Source: Granulimonas faecalis (GTDB lineage Bacteria > Actinomycetota > Coriobacteriia > Coriobacteriales > Atopobiaceae). From it: a stretch of DNA of 64,000 bases. Below are positions 6,891 to 14,645 of the stretch, piece by piece. The stretch's first letter is position 1; each line of letters starts with the position of its first letter. Under the pieces are notes generated by a model, which made no database searches, had not been told where the DNA came from, and worked only from the letters and a program-made list of their open reading frames with translations. Where the stretch lies: contig NZ_BQKC01000001.1 in assembly GCF_022834715.1 (NCBI RefSeq), positions 718,501 to 782,500 of the forward strand, in the 5' to 3' direction. Position numbers and translations under genes: made by a program.

Positions 6891-9587
6891 TCAGTGGCGG
6901 TTGCCGCCCTCGCGGCCCTGGCCGCGGCGGTTGTTGCCCGAGGGGCCTGCGCCGCGCGGGCCGCGGCGGTCGCCGCCCTTGAACCCGCCGCGGTCCGATC
7001 CGGGCCTGCCGCCCTTGAACCCGCCGCGGCGGTCGTCCTTGCCGCCATGGCCGCCGCCCCGCCGGTCGTTGTCGCGCCCGTCGCGCCCGCGGAAGCCGCC
7101 GGGCCTGCGGTCCGTGCGGCCGTCTGAGCCGTGACGGCCGTCCCGCCGGTTGCCGCGCCCGTGACCGTCCCTGCCGCCGCCAAAGCCGCCGGGCCTGCGG
7201 TCGCCGCGGTACCGGCTGTCGGGGGCCCGCTTGCCGGCGTGGTCGCCGCGGGCCTTGCGGGCCTCGATCTCGGCACGCTTCTCCTCGCTCATGGGCTTGC
7301 GGCGCACGATGTAGACATGGTGCACCTTGGAGTTGCGCTCGAAGTCGTGGGGGATGGTGCGCTCGGTGACATCCTCGACGGTCACGCCGCAGCGGTCGAG
7401 CTTCTCGACGTCGGGCGTGAAGTCGCGCAGGTTGCAGCTGAACAGGCACACGCCGTCGCGGGTGAGCAGGCGGGAGATGCCGATGAGCAGCTCGGAGTGG
7501 TCGCGCTGGACGTCGAAGCTGCGCTCGCCCATGGAGCTGGAGTTGGAGAAGGTGGGCGGGTCGCAGAAGACGAGGTCCCAGCGGTTGCGGGTCTTGCGCT
7601 GCTCGTCCACCCAGCGCAGGACGTCGGCCTTCACGTACTCGTGCTCCTCGCCGTCGAAGCCGTTGCGCTGCATGTTGCGGCGGGCCCAGTCGATGTAGGT
7701 GTAGGAGAGGTCCACCGTGGTGGTGTAGCCCGCGCCGCCGTCGGCTGCGTAGACGGTGCCGGTGCCGGTGTAGGCGAACAGGTTGAGGAAGCGCTTGGAC
7801 CCCCTCATCTGCTTGGCCATCTCGCGGATCTCTGCGCGCACGTCGCGATGGTCGAGGAACAGGCCGCAGTCCAGGCGGTCGACGAGGTTGATCTCGAAGG
7901 TGAGGCCGCCCTCCTCCACGAGCTTGCAGCCCTCGGGCAGCTCCACGCCGTCCACGTAGCGGGCCTTGGGCTTGCGGGCCGGGCGGCCGGGGACGTTGCG
8001 GGCGAGCTCGCGGGCCTTGATGGTGCGGGTGATGTCCTCGGGTGCCGCGTACTGCGAGCCGCCCTTGGCCTTGTGGCGCACGCGCAGGGCCACGTCGCGG
8101 CCGCGCACGCCGAGCACCCGGGGCGCCACGGTGAGCACGTCGATGAGGCGGCGGCGGGCCTTCTCGGGGTCGATCTCGGACGGCGCGGCGTACTCGGAGA
8201 CCACGAGCCAACGGCCCGGCGTCTGGGGCGCGCCGCGGAAGAGGTCGATGGCCACGTTGTAGTCGGGGAGGTCCTGGTCGTAGACGCGGTAGCAGGTGAC
8301 GTCCTCGGCCTCGGCCCACTTGGAGCGCTCCTTGGCGTCCTTCTCCAGGCGGGCGGCGAACTGGTCGGTCACCGGCACGAGCACCGGCACCTCGGAGCCA
8401 TCCTTAAGGGTGACCGCCGCCGGGGGATCCATGGCGATGTCGGCGTAGCCGCGCAGGTAGACGTTGTTCTTGCCCATGAGCGACTCCACCTCGTCCTCGG
8501 GCTCGATGCCGAGGAGGGCGTCCAGAGCGCCGTCGCGGGCCAGGGTGCAGGCGGGCGTGCCCTCGGGCAGGCCGGAGCAGAGCCCGGTGAGGTAGGAGAG
8601 GGCTTCGGCCTCGCGGGCGGCCTCGTCGGCGTGCAGCCAGGCGAGGTCCACGGCCACGAGACGGTCTTCGGTGAGCTCGGCCCCGGCGCGGGAGACCTCG
8701 CGGGCGGGCACGACCACCGGCTCGCGGTCGATGCCGGCGGAGTTGAGCAGGGCGCGGCAGTCGGCGCCGAAGCCCTCGCGGGTGTCGCTCACCACGAGCA
8801 CGAGGGGGTTCTTGGCGCCTGCGGCGGCGCGGCGCTCGGCCTCGTTGCGCACCTGCGACCAGCTGCGCTCCGAGTGGCCGAGCCACCGGGAGAAGCCCCA
8901 GCGCACGCGGAGGAGCCCCGGGGCGCGGTCGAGGGCCACCGATGCGGCCTCGACGGCCAGGGTACCGCCGCCGGAGAAGGCCACGCAGACGGAGGGCATG
9001 GGGCGGCGCACGGTGCGCCACCAGCCGGCGAGCTCGAGCACGGCCGCGGCGTAGTCGGGGCGCTGGGGCGGGATGGCGGCGCGGCGGGCGGCCTTCTCGT
9101 AGCCGCGGCGGAACAGGGGCTCGCCGCTCATGTCGATCCCCATGGTGGCGTGGCCCTCGCGGATGCGCACGCGGATGCGGAGGTCGGGGTCGTCGGTGTC
9201 GACGTTGGGACGGGTGCCCTTGGCCGCGAGCATGCGGTCGACGACGGCGTCCTTGACCTTCTGGCTGGTGAAGAGGGTGTTGTCGAGGCCCTCCATGGTG
9301 CCGGAGGTGTACACGGCGAACGTGGCGCCCACGGGGAGGTGGTCCTCCCACGGGATGGCGGCGGCGAGGTCGTAGAGGGTCTCGGCACCGGTCACGGGGC
9401 CGGACTCCACGACGGCGACGACGGAGCTGGCGATGCGGCTCCATAGGCAGGCGACGTATGCCCACTTGAGGGGACCCTCGAAGCCCACCTGACCCTGGAG
9501 CGGGCGCACGGAGGGCACGCCCAGGCTCTCGAGCTCTTGGGCGAGGAGGTGTTCCAGACCGGTGGGGCAGGTCGCGTAGAATCTCAT
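6891..9587 (-). CDS. rlmKL: Bifunctional 23S rRNA guanine methyltransferase RlmKL with RGG-like tail
   Basis: An 898-residue protein. The N-terminus (MRFYATCPTGLEHLLAQEL) plus THUMP region binds rRNA. A RlmL-like methyltransferase domain (m2G2445 in E. coli) covers about 160-380, and a RlmK-like domain (m7G2069) about 480-740 with LNLFAYTGTGTVYAA and the catalytic CDPPTFSNSSSM. The ATG at 9587 has GAGAGG 6 nt upstream. Two features are odd. The RlmL half keeps a glycine-rich loop (FSGGGTLAVEAA), but I cannot find its NPPY motif. The last 130 or so residues are an Arg/Gly/Asp-rich tail with many RGG/GGF steps, absent from E. coli RlmL. The RlmK activity is the safer assignment. Confidence 0.9.
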   Translation of the reverse strand: MRFYATCPTGLEHLLAQELESLGVPSVRPLQGQVGFEGPLKWAYVACLWSRIASSVVAVVESGPVTGAETLYDLAAAIPWEDHLPVGATFAVYTSGTMEGLDNTLFTSQKVKDAVVDRMLAAKGTRPNVDTDDPDLRIRVRIREGHATMGIDMSGEPLFRRGYEKAARRAAIPPQRPDYAAAVLELAGWWRTVRRPMPSVCVAFSGGGTLAVEAASVALDRAPGLLRVRWGFSRWLGHSERSWSQVRNEAERRAAAGAKNPLVLVVSDTREGFGADCRALLNSAGIDREPVVVPAREVSRAGAELTEDRLVAVDLAWLHADEAAREAEALSYLTGLCSGLPEGTPACTLARDGALDALLGIEPEDEVESLMGKNNVYLRGYADIAMDPPAAVTLKDGSEVPVLVPVTDQFAARLEKDAKERSKWAEAEDVTCYRVYDQDLPDYNVAIDLFRGAPQTPGRWLVVSEYAAPSEIDPEKARRRLIDVLTVAPRVLGVRGRDVALRVRHKAKGGSQYAAPEDITRTIKARELARNVPGRPARKPKARYVDGVELPEGCKLVEEGGLTFEINLVDRLDCGLFLDHRDVRAEIREMAKQMRGSKRFLNLFAYTGTGTVYAADGGAGYTTTVDLSYTYIDWARRNMQRNGFDGEEHEYVKADVLRWVDEQRKTRNRWDLVFCDPPTFSNSSSMGERSFDVQRDHSELLIGISRLLTRDGVCLFSCNLRDFTPDVEKLDRCGVTVEDVTERTIPHDFERNSKVHHVYIVRRKPMSEEKRAEIEARKARGDHAGKRAPDSRYRGDRRPGGFGGGRDGHGRGNRRDGRHGSDGRTDRRPGGFRGRDGRDNDRRGGGHGGKDDRRGGFKGGRPGSDRGGFKGGDRRGPRGAGPSGNNRRGQGREGGNRH

Positions 9588-9771
9588 GGTGCGCCTCTCT
9601 TGGGTTGTCAAGCAAAGTCAACCCATGCTACCGCTTGCGGCGTCCCGGGTGGGGGCGGGGCGGCGCGACCCCATGAAATAAGGCGGGACCCAAAGGCAGC
9701 GGAAAGCACGGGCGCCGGGCGCCCGGTACCCGCGCTCAGCGCGCCCAGGGGTGCCGACGAACGTCAAACCT

Positions 9772-9821
9772 ACCGACACAGAGGGGGCGGCACGTGTGGG
9801 TGCCGGCCCCTCTGTGTCGGT
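9772..9821. terminator. Terminator hairpin downstream of the 58-residue gene
   Basis: ACCGACACAGAGGGG pairs perfectly with CCCCTCTGTGTCGGT, a 15-bp stem with further pairing inside. It lies 19 nt past the stop of the minus-strand small gene and upstream of rlmKL. Flanking T-runs are short (GGTTTGA, GGCTTTGA). Confidence 0.6.
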
Positions 9822-9839
9822 GGCTTTGACTGTCCGCCG

Positions 9840-10016
9840 CTACTCCGAGGCGGCCTCGAGCCCTTCCTGCACCTGGCGGCGGAACTCCTCCCCGCACTTG
9901 ACGAAGGTCTCGTAGCCCAGACCCTCGGACATCTCGCTCTCGATGGCGATCGAGGGGTCGTCCTTCTTCCTCATCACGAGCGTGTAGGTCCACTCCTCTG
10001 GGCAAATGATCTCCAT
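9840..10016 (-). CDS. Small hypothetical protein, 58 residues
   Basis: A short gene starting ATG at 10016, with GAGGAG 5 nt upstream, and ending TAG at 9840. It encodes a charged soluble peptide beginning MEIICPEEWTYTLVMRKK and ending RRQVQEGLEAASE, with two Cys and no signal peptide or membrane segment. A good ribosome site, an upstream A+T-rich stretch and a downstream hairpin support a real gene. I do not recognise the family; the mix of hydrophobic strands and a terminal helix suggests a small alpha/beta cytoplasmic protein. It sits alone between rlmKL and cysK, all on the minus strand. Confidence 0.7.
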   Translation of the reverse strand: MEIICPEEWTYTLVMRKKDDPSIAIESEMSEGLGYETFVKCGEEFRRQVQEGLEAASE

Positions 10017-10112
10017 GGCTGCTCCTCAGCAAAAACTAGAAATATATGAATACAATTAAATCACGTGATTACCAAAACGCGGTCCCGGGGCGTGGCTTTT
10101 CGGACCGACAAC

Positions 10113-10166
10113 GAGCCCAAGGGGCCGTATTGGAGTGTGGAATCTCCAGGACGGCCCCTTGGGCTC
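10113..10166. terminator. Long hairpin 3' of cysK
   Basis: GAGCCCAAGGGGCCGT (10113-10128) pairs perfectly with ACGGCCCCTTGGGCTC (10151-10166). The loop holds an inner GGAG/CTCC pair. No long T-run follows on either strand. Confidence 0.55.
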
Positions 10167-10193
10167 ACTGCGGTCTTTCGATGAGTGCCGGGA

Positions 10194-10296
10194 GGCCCCT
10201 CGGTGAGCGGTATGGGCACGCACGAAGCTTCCGTGTGCGAGAATCCGCGCACCGAGGGGCTCGAGGCCGCTCGCCGAAGCCGCTCATCGAGGGGCC
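10194..10296 (-). other. Alternative-pairing structured element in the cysK 3' flank
   Basis: The arm at 10194-10210 can pair over 17 positions (one G-U) with 10280-10296. Alternatively its core GCCCCTCGGTG (10195-10205) can pair perfectly over 11 bp with CACCGAGGGGC (10250-10260). The two structures exclude each other. It could be a 3' UTR element, a decayed palindromic repeat or a terminator; the function is not known. Confidence 0.4.
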
Positions 10297-10320
10297 AGGG
10301 GGTCCGGCTGGCTCCCGGCC

Positions 10321-11235
10321 CTACGCCTCGATGAGGGAGAGGTAGCGCTCGCCGGTGTCGGGCAGGACGGCCACGATGACGGCGCCCTCCATGTCCTCGC
10401 GGTTGGCGAGCTCCACGGCGGCGGACACCGCGGCGCCGGCGGAGATGCCCACGAGCAGCCCGAGCTGCTCGGCCAGGCGGTCCTTCATGGCGATGGCGTC
10501 GTCGCCGGTCACGGCGAGCACCTTGTCGACCACCTCGGCGTCGTAGTTGTCCGGCACGAAGTTGGCGCCGATGCCCTGGATCTTGTGGGGGCCGGCCTGG
10601 CCGCCCTCGAGGACGGGGGACTCGGCGGGCTCCACGGCAAAGACCTGGGCGGAGGGCTTCATCTCCTTGAGGAAGCGGCCGGTGCCGCTCACCGTGCCGC
10701 CGGTGCCCACGCCGGCCACCAAGGCGTCCACGGCGCCGTCGGTGTCGCGCCAGATCTCGGGCCCGGTGGTGCGGTAGTGGGCCAGGGGGTTCTCGGGGTT
10801 GGAGAACTGGCCCATCATCACGGCCCCGGGGGTCTCGGCCACGATCTGCTCGGCGCGCTCCACGGCCCCGGCCATGCCGGTGGCGCCGGGTGTGAGCTCG
10901 ATCCTGGCGCCGTAGGCCGCGGCGAGCTTGCGGCGCTCCACGCTCATGGTCTCGGGCATGACGAGGACCATGCCGTAGCCGCGCTCGGCGGCCACCATGG
11001 CCAGGCCCACGCCGGTGTTGCCGCTGGTGGGCTCCACGATGGTGCCGCCCTCCTCCAGGGTGCCGTCGTTCTCGGCGGCGTCCACCATGGCCCGGGCCAC
11101 GCGGTCCTTCACGGAGCCGCCGGGGTTGGCGGCCTCGTACTTGCCGAGCAGGGTCACGTCGCCGTCGCAGAGGAACGACAGGTCGATCAGGGGGGTGTCG
11201 CCGATGGCGGCGCTGACGCTGGTTGCGATACGCAT
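10321..11235 (-). CDS. cysK: Cysteine synthase (O-acetylserine sulfhydrylase)
   Basis: A 304-residue PLP enzyme that makes cysteine from O-acetylserine and sulfide in the cytoplasm. PLP forms a Schiff base with Lys43 in GGSVKDRVAR. The substrate loop PTSGNTG is at about 69-75, and the phosphate-binding GTGGTVSGTGRF at about 175. The ATG at 11235 has GGAGGAAAGC upstream; the longer frame would need TTG. Length and motifs fit CysK rather than cystathionine beta-synthase. It is monocistronic, with structured non-coding DNA downstream. No serine acetyltransferase gene is in the window. Confidence 0.95.
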   Translation of the reverse strand: MRIATSVSAAIGDTPLIDLSFLCDGDVTLLGKYEAANPGGSVKDRVARAMVDAAENDGTLEEGGTIVEPTSGNTGVGLAMVAAERGYGMVLVMPETMSVERRKLAAAYGARIELTPGATGMAGAVERAEQIVAETPGAVMMGQFSNPENPLAHYRTTGPEIWRDTDGAVDALVAGVGTGGTVSGTGRFLKEMKPSAQVFAVEPAESPVLEGGQAGPHKIQGIGANFVPDNYDAEVVDKVLAVTGDDAIAMKDRLAEQLGLLVGISAGAAVSAAVELANREDMEGAVIVAVLPDTGERYLSLIEA

Positions 11236-11340
11236 GCTTTCCTCCAAAGCCGGTGCAAGGTGGCCGGTCGGCCATGGCTATAATCCTACCCCTTCTCAGG
11301 TATTAAATCCCGCCGGGAGCGGACTCCATGGTAGACCGCC

Positions 11341-11368
11341 AAAAGAAAGGGCCCCGCGGACGGGGCCC
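11341..11368 (-). terminator. Rho-independent terminator of hcp
   Basis: On the minus strand GGGCCCCG-tccg-CGGGGCCC is followed by TTTCTTTT, about 35 nt past the hcp stop. This is a canonical stem with a T-rich tail. Confidence 0.8.
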
Positions 11369-11403
11369 GGATGGGGGGCTGGACGGCCCGTGGGCGTCGA
11401 AGG

Positions 11404-13056
11404 CTACGCCAGCATCTCCGCCATGTCGGCCTCGGGCGTGGTGATGCCGCGGATGCCGAACCGCTCCTGCAGGATGCCGAGGACGTTGGGGCTCACGAAG
11501 GCCGGCAGGTCGGGGCCGAGGTAGATGTCCTCGACGCCCAGGGCGAGCAGGGTGAGCAGCACGCAGACGGCCTTCTGCTCGTACCAGGAGAGGACGAAGG
11601 ACAGCGGGAGCTCGTTGACCGAGCAGCCGAAGGCCTCCGCGAGGGCGAGGGCCACCTGGATGGCGCCGTAGGCGTCGTTGCACTGGCCCATGTCGAGGAT
11701 GCGGGGCAGCCCGGCCACCTCGCCGAGGTCGAGGTCGTTGAAGCGGTACTTGCCGCAGGCGAGGGTGAGCACCACGCTGTCGGCAGGGGTCTCCTCGACG
11801 AAGCGGGTGTAGTAGTTGCGGCCCGGCTTGGCGCCGTCGCAGCCGCCCACGAGGAAGAAGTGGCCGATGGCACCGTCCTTCACGGCCTGCACGATGGCGC
11901 CGGCGTTGTCGAGGACGGTCTTGCGGCCGAAGCCGCAGGTGACCTGGGTGCCCCCGTTGACGCCGGTCATCCCGTGGCGCTCGGGGTAGCCCCCGAGCTC
12001 GATGGCGCGCTCGATGACGGGGGTGAAGTCCTTGCGGCCGCCCCCGTCGGCGTCGATGTGGGTGCAGCCGGGGTAGGCCACGACCTCCGTGGTGAAGACG
12101 CGGTCTGCGTAGGAGTCCTTGGGGGGCATGAGGCAGTTGGTGGTCCAGACGATGGGCGCGGGGATGTCCCTGAACTCGCGCTGCTGGTTCTGCCACGCGG
12201 TGCCGAAGTTGCCCTTGAGCTGCGGGTGCTCCTTGAGCCTGGGGTAGGCGTGGGCGGGGAGCATCTCGCCGTGGGTATAGACGTTGACGCCGCGGCCGTC
12301 GGTCTGCTCGAGGATCTGCTCGAGGTCGCGGAGGTCGTGGCCGGTCACCACGATGAAGGGCCCGGGCTCGACGGCGAGGTCCACGGTGGTGGGCACGGGG
12401 TCGCCGTAGGTGGAGGTGTTGGCCTCGTCGAGCATGGCCATGCACTCCAGGTTCACGCGGCCGCACTCCAGCACGAGGTCGAGGAGGGCCTGCCGGTCGT
12501 CGGTGGCCGAGAGCCCGTAGAGGGCGCGGAAGAAGAAGCCGTCCACGGCCTGGGACCGGGCGCCGAGCATGGCGGCGTGGTAGGCGTAGGCCGCCATGCC
12601 CTGCAGGCCGAAGAGCAGGAGGCTCTTGAGGGAGCGGACGTCCTCGTCGGCGTTCCAGACGAGACCCATGTCGTAGGCGGGGTAGTCGGCGGCGTCCAGG
12701 CCGTGGCGGGCGCTCACATGGTCGATGCGCTCACGGATGGAGGCGATGAGGGCGTGCACGGCGTCGTCGTCGAAGCACACGTTGGTGATGCAGCAGAACA
12801 GCCCCTCGACCATGGGCAGCGAGGCGTGGGCGCAGGGGGAGGCCACACCGGCGTCGTGGACGCAGCGGGCGTAGGCGACGAGGTAGCCGGTGAGCTCGTC
12901 CTCGAGGTTTGAGGTGGTGGCGTGCTTGCCGCACACCCCCTGGTGCCATCGGCAGCCGGTGCCCCCGGCGGTCTGCTCGCATTGGAAGCAGAACATCTCG
13001 TGGGGCAGGGCGGCGGCGAGCTCAGCCTGGATCTCCTCGGTCTCCTGGGTGGTCAT
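11404..13056 (-). CDS. hcp: Hybrid cluster protein (hydroxylamine reductase / NO-stress enzyme)
   Basis: A 550-residue cytoplasmic Fe-S protein of the Hcp (prismane) family, reported to reduce hydroxylamine and nitric oxide and to mediate S-nitrosylation in E. coli. The N-terminal cubane ligands are spaced C-X2-C-X8-C-X6-C (FCFQCEQTAGGTGC...GVCGK). Hybrid-cluster ligand regions are visible: VYTHGEMLPAH, TTNCLMPP, YPGCTHID, GGCDGAKPG and LACGKYRFND. The ATG at 13056 has AAAGGAG 4 nt upstream. It is transcribed divergently from a Crp/Fnr regulator, with a perfect palindrome between the two, which implies regulation by that protein under nitrosative or anaerobic conditions. No hcr reductase gene is adjacent. 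Confidence 0.96.
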   Translation of the reverse strand: MTTQETEEIQAELAAALPHEMFCFQCEQTAGGTGCRWHQGVCGKHATTSNLEDELTGYLVAYARCVHDAGVASPCAHASLPMVEGLFCCITNVCFDDDAVHALIASIRERIDHVSARHGLDAADYPAYDMGLVWNADEDVRSLKSLLLFGLQGMAAYAYHAAMLGARSQAVDGFFFRALYGLSATDDRQALLDLVLECGRVNLECMAMLDEANTSTYGDPVPTTVDLAVEPGPFIVVTGHDLRDLEQILEQTDGRGVNVYTHGEMLPAHAYPRLKEHPQLKGNFGTAWQNQQREFRDIPAPIVWTTNCLMPPKDSYADRVFTTEVVAYPGCTHIDADGGGRKDFTPVIERAIELGGYPERHGMTGVNGGTQVTCGFGRKTVLDNAGAIVQAVKDGAIGHFFLVGGCDGAKPGRNYYTRFVEETPADSVVLTLACGKYRFNDLDLGEVAGLPRILDMGQCNDAYGAIQVALALAEAFGCSVNELPLSFVLSWYEQKAVCVLLTLLALGVEDIYLGPDLPAFVSPNVLGILQERFGIRGITTPEADMAEMLA

Positions 13057-13116
13057 GGGGCTCCTTTCGGGGTGGGTGCCTGATGGGCCATACCCTAGGC
13101 CGTCGGCCGGCCATGG

Positions 13117-13136
13117 TATGTTGCGATTGCAACATA
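13117..13136. promoter_or_regulatory. Crp/Fnr-type operator (perfect 20-bp palindrome)
   Basis: TATGTTGC-GATT-GCAACATA is a perfect inverted repeat. It lies 61 bp upstream of hcp and 26 bp upstream of the divergent Crp/Fnr gene. Half-site length and 4-bp spacer match Crp/Fnr/HcpR operators. It is probably bound by the product of the adjacent gene and could control both promoters. Confidence 0.75.
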
Positions 13137-13161
13137 ACGAGAAGGCTGAGGGGGACCCAAA

Positions 13162-13806
13162 ATGGTTGAGAGCCGGCTGCTGGCGGGGGTGGGGGAGGGG
13201 GACCTCGACCGTCTGGCCCAGATGGTGGGCTTCTCCCTCAGGGGGTGCGCGCAGGGGGAGCGCCTCCTGTCGCGGGGGGACGTCGGGGTGTGGGCGGGCC
13301 TCGTGGTGGAGGGGCGCGTGCGCATGGAGGCCGCGGACGGCCTGGGTCAGACCGCGGTGATCGGCTGGGCCGCCCCGGGCGAGGTCTTCGCCGAGGCCTA
13401 CGCGGTCCTTGGGGACGAGCCGCTCATGGTCGACGTGGTGGCCGACACCGACGGCCGTGTGCTGTGGTTCGACGCCGCCCGCCTCCTCGAGCTCTCCGGC
13501 GACCCCGTCTGTGCCCCCGTGGCCCGCAACCTCTCGGAGATCCTGGCCCGGCGCAACGTGGGCCTGTCGAGGCGGGCCCTCCATACGGCGCCCCGCACCA
13601 TCCGGGGGAAGGTCATGGCCTACCTGACCGCCGCCCGGGAGGCGCGGGGGGTCGGGGAGGGGGAGTGGTTCGAGGTGCCCGTGGGCCGCCAGCAGCTCGC
13701 CGACTACCTCGGGGTCGACCGCAGCGCCCTCTCCCGGGAGCTGGGGCGCATGGCCAGGGAGGGGCTGGTGGCGGTGGCGGGCCGGAGGTTCAGGATAGGG
13801 GGCTGA
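13162..13806 (+). CDS. Crp/Fnr-family transcriptional regulator, HcpR-like
   Basis: A 214-residue regulator with an N-terminal cyclic-nucleotide-binding-like beta-roll (about 1-125), a long dimer helix and a C-terminal winged HTH (about 150-210) containing LADYLGVDRSALSRELGRM. It lacks the N-terminal Cys cluster of Fnr, so it may sense a ligand or heme as HcpR proteins do. The ATG at 13162 follows GAGGGGG. It is divergent from hcp across a shared palindromic operator, so its likely role is induction of hcp by NO or nitrite. It is convergent with engB. Confidence 0.9.
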   Translation: MVESRLLAGVGEGDLDRLAQMVGFSLRGCAQGERLLSRGDVGVWAGLVVEGRVRMEAADGLGQTAVIGWAAPGEVFAEAYAVLGDEPLMVDVVADTDGRVLWFDAARLLELSGDPVCAPVARNLSEILARRNVGLSRRALHTAPRTIRGKVMAYLTAAREARGVGEGEWFEVPVGRQQLADYLGVDRSALSRELGRMAREGLVAVAGRRFRIGG

Positions 13807-13820
13807 GGGGCGAGGGATCC

Positions 13821-14438
13821 CTAGACGCAGGCCGCCGAGATGGCGTCCTTGAGCTCGTCGATGCCCTGGCCCTTCTCGGCCGAGGTGACCAGGACCGTCT
13901 CCGGGTCGATGTCGAGCTCCCGGGCGATGAGGGCCCGCTGGCGCTGCTGCTGGGCGCGGCTGAGCTTGTCGGCCTTGGTGAGCACCACCACGAAGGGGAA
14001 GCCGCCCTCCTTGAGGAAGCCCACCATCTCGTGGTCGAGCTTCTGGGGCTCGTGGCGGATGTCCACGAGCGAGACCACGAGGTTGAAGCTGCGCTCCTGG
14101 TCGAAGTAGCCGCCGATGAGGTCGGCCCAGCGTCTCTTCTCCGCGGCGCTCACCTTGGCGAAGCCGTAGCCCGGCAGGTCCACGAGGTAGATGCCGTCCA
14201 CGTCGTAGAAGTTCACCGTGGCCGTCTTGCCCGGCTTGGAGCTCACCTTGGCGAGGGCCTTGCGGCCCACGAGGCGGTTGATGAGCGACGACTTGCCCAC
14301 GTTGGAGCGCCCCACCACGGAGACCTCGGGTCGCTTGGCCTCGGGGATCTGATCTGGGGTGCCATAGGCCGCGCAGAACCGCGCGTGGGTGAAGTCGATC
14401 TTTTCCAAGGGTCCTCCCGGGTCGTCGCCTTGGGCCAT
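13821..14438 (-). CDS. engB: Ribosome biogenesis GTPase EngB/YsxC
   Basis: A 205-residue TRAFAC GTPase needed for 50S subunit assembly. G1 is GRSNVGKSS (43-51), switch I contains the PGKT Thr, G3 is DLPGYG (about 83), G4 is TKAD (about 137) and G5 is TSAEKGQG. The length is typical. The ATG at 14438 gives a slightly long N-terminus (MAQGDDPGG); a shorter start near LEKIDF is possible. It is convergent with the Crp/Fnr gene, only 14 bp between stops, and divergent from phosphoglucomutase. Confidence 0.95.
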   Translation of the reverse strand: MAQGDDPGGPLEKIDFTHARFCAAYGTPDQIPEAKRPEVSVVGRSNVGKSSLINRLVGRKALAKVSSKPGKTATVNFYDVDGIYLVDLPGYGFAKVSAAEKRRWADLIGGYFDQERSFNLVVSLVDIRHEPQKLDHEMVGFLKEGGFPFVVVLTKADKLSRAQQQRQRALIARELDIDPETVLVTSAEKGQGIDELKDAISAACV

Positions 14439-14645
14439 GATACCCGCTCGGCCGCCTCAGGCGGTGCGGCCGCCCCCCCCCGAAGGCCCTGCAAATGCCG
14501 GACTCTTCTGTAAAAAAGGTGCGCGACCCTGAAGAGTGCCCAAAGCGGCAACAATCCATCTTGATAAACATAGAATGGGGCCAACCAGACGGCTGAACCG
14601 GGTTTGAACGCCCGTTCGTGACCCCTCAAACGGAAAGAGGTTTCC

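Larger units (their letters stand above)
10017..10320. other. 304-bp non-coding region with strong secondary structure
   Basis: No gene is supported here. An A+T-rich patch (10035-10075) is the likely promoter of the small minus-strand gene. Next come a 16-bp stem hairpin (10113-10166) and a second structured block (10194-10296) in the 3' flank of cysK that offers two mutually exclusive pairings. Confidence 0.6.

Noticed and set aside
7131-9446. A 771-codon open frame opposite rlmKL
   Set aside because: Antisense shadow of a GC-rich gene, low-complexity Gly/Val/Ala/His composition, no start signals or motifs.
10113-10296. tRNA or known riboswitch in the cysK 3' flank
   Set aside because: The stems are long and palindromic and do not form a cloverleaf, and no known aptamer consensus was recognised.
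13056-14571. Extension of the hcp frame upstream to give a 1055-residue fusion
   Set aside because: The frame stays open by GC bias only. Hcp has its own ATG with AAAGGAG at 13056, and the extra region overlaps the palindrome and the Crp/Fnr and engB genes.
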